Assembly: GCA_023428425.1 (NCBI GenBank)
Contig: JAEYYP010000037.1
Location: 1-5,416 of the forward strand
Direction of reading: 5' to 3'
Source: Pseudomonadota bacterium
GTDB taxonomy: Bacteria > Pseudomonadota > Alphaproteobacteria > Rhizobiales > Devosiaceae
DNA length: 5,416 nt
The notes under the pieces were generated by a model, which searched no databases, was not told the origin of the DNA, and saw nothing but the letters and a program-made list of their open reading frames with translations. The position numbers were made by a program, and so were the translations under genes. Positions 5,304 to 5,416 of the stretch are shown piece by piece. How positions within the stretch are numbered: position 1 is the stretch's first letter; every line of letters starts with the position of its first letter.

Positions 5304-5336
5304 GGGGTTGGGGTGGGGCGCAAGAACGCACAGGGG
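5304..5336 (+). other. Putative G-quadruplex-forming G-tracts upstream of the oxidoreductase gene
   Basis: Four GGGG runs lie at 5304-5307, 5310-5313, 5315-5318 and 5333-5336, separated by loops of 2, 1 and 14 bases. The pattern meets the basic requirement for an intramolecular quadruplex, although the last loop is long. The G-rich strand is the template strand for the minus-strand oxidoreductase gene, and the tracts lie 39 to 71 bases ahead of its ATG. Confidence 0.35.
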
Positions 5337-5367
5337 TGATACCGGCTTGGCGAGTGCTGCTGGCGGC

Positions 5368-5416
5368 CACCCCTCATCCGCCCTCCGGGCGCCATCTCCC
5401 ACACGGGGAGAAGGCG
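5368..5416. repeat. Dispersed intergenic palindromic repeat, incomplete at window edge
   Basis: The stretch begins CACCCCTCATCCGCC and ends GGGGAGAAGGCG at the window edge. It contains two adjacent hairpins: CGCCC (5379-5383) with GGGCG (5387-5391), and TCTCCC (5395-5400) with GGGAGA (5406-5411). This CCTCATCC/GGGGAGAAGG layout is a familiar noncoding repeat found many times between genes in Hyphomicrobiales and related alphaproteobacteria. It starts about 100 bases upstream of the oxidoreductase ATG, and the rest lies beyond the window. Its identity comes from pattern memory; only one copy is present here. Confidence 0.7.

Noticed and set aside
5295..5323. TTGCGC/CATCTA as a promoter for the oxidoreductase on the minus strand
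   Set aside because: The spacing is 17 bases, but the -10 candidate matches only two of six consensus positions, so it is not better than chance.
5266..5370. Extended start of the oxidoreductase
   Set aside because: The ATG at 5265 has GAGGA at good spacing and gives the family-typical MEIGLY start; the extension is Pro/Ser/His-rich and overlaps the G-tracts.

Overview
This window looks like chromosomal DNA from a GC-rich alphaproteobacterium, most likely of the order Hyphomicrobiales (a Devosia-like relative is my best guess). Four things point there: strong G/C preference at third codon positions; a HlyU-family (PF10115) protein of the type common in rhizobia and relatives; an FNR/FixK-type box; and, at the right edge, the start of a CACCCCTCATCC...GGGGAGAAGG palindromic repeat that is scattered between genes in this group. 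The taxonomic call is recognition from memory, not a search.

Left part (1-1914, all genes on +). A perfect FNR/FixK-type palindrome lies at the very left edge, with a plausible -10 at the right spacing. A run of four small soluble-protein genes follows: a GyrI-like small-molecule-binding protein (129-743), an NTF2/SnoaL-like protein of unknown role (796-1212), a HlyU-family protein (1282-1602) and a 73-residue conserved hypothetical protein (1693-1914). Gaps are 52, 69 and 90 bases. Each gene has a ribosome binding site of its own, weak for the last one, and two of the gaps can fold into hairpins. They may form one or two transcription units.

Middle part (1917-4137). This is a small surface-glycan island. 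A family 25 glycosyltransferase gene (minus strand) ends two bases from the left block. It diverges from a compact family 29 (sialyltransferase-type) glycosyltransferase gene (plus strand), which carries recognisable sialylmotifs L, S and VS. The GT29 gene overlaps, tail to tail, a minus-strand gene for a 253-residue protein of unknown function with a GGKHR signature. Together they suggest decoration of a lipopolysaccharide, capsule or exopolysaccharide, possibly with a CMP-activated acidic sugar. No sugar-nucleotide synthesis or export gene is present in the window.

Right part (4216-5416). A minus-strand gene encodes a luciferase-like (LLM class) flavin-dependent oxidoreductase. Its upstream region has a G-rich run on the + strand that could form a G-quadruplex, then the dispersed palindromic repeat, which runs off the window end. 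No tRNA, rRNA, CRISPR array, insertion sequence or att site is visible. The items most worth follow-up are the bacterial GT29 enzyme with its GGKHR-protein neighbour, and the FNR-type box placed before a GyrI-like gene.
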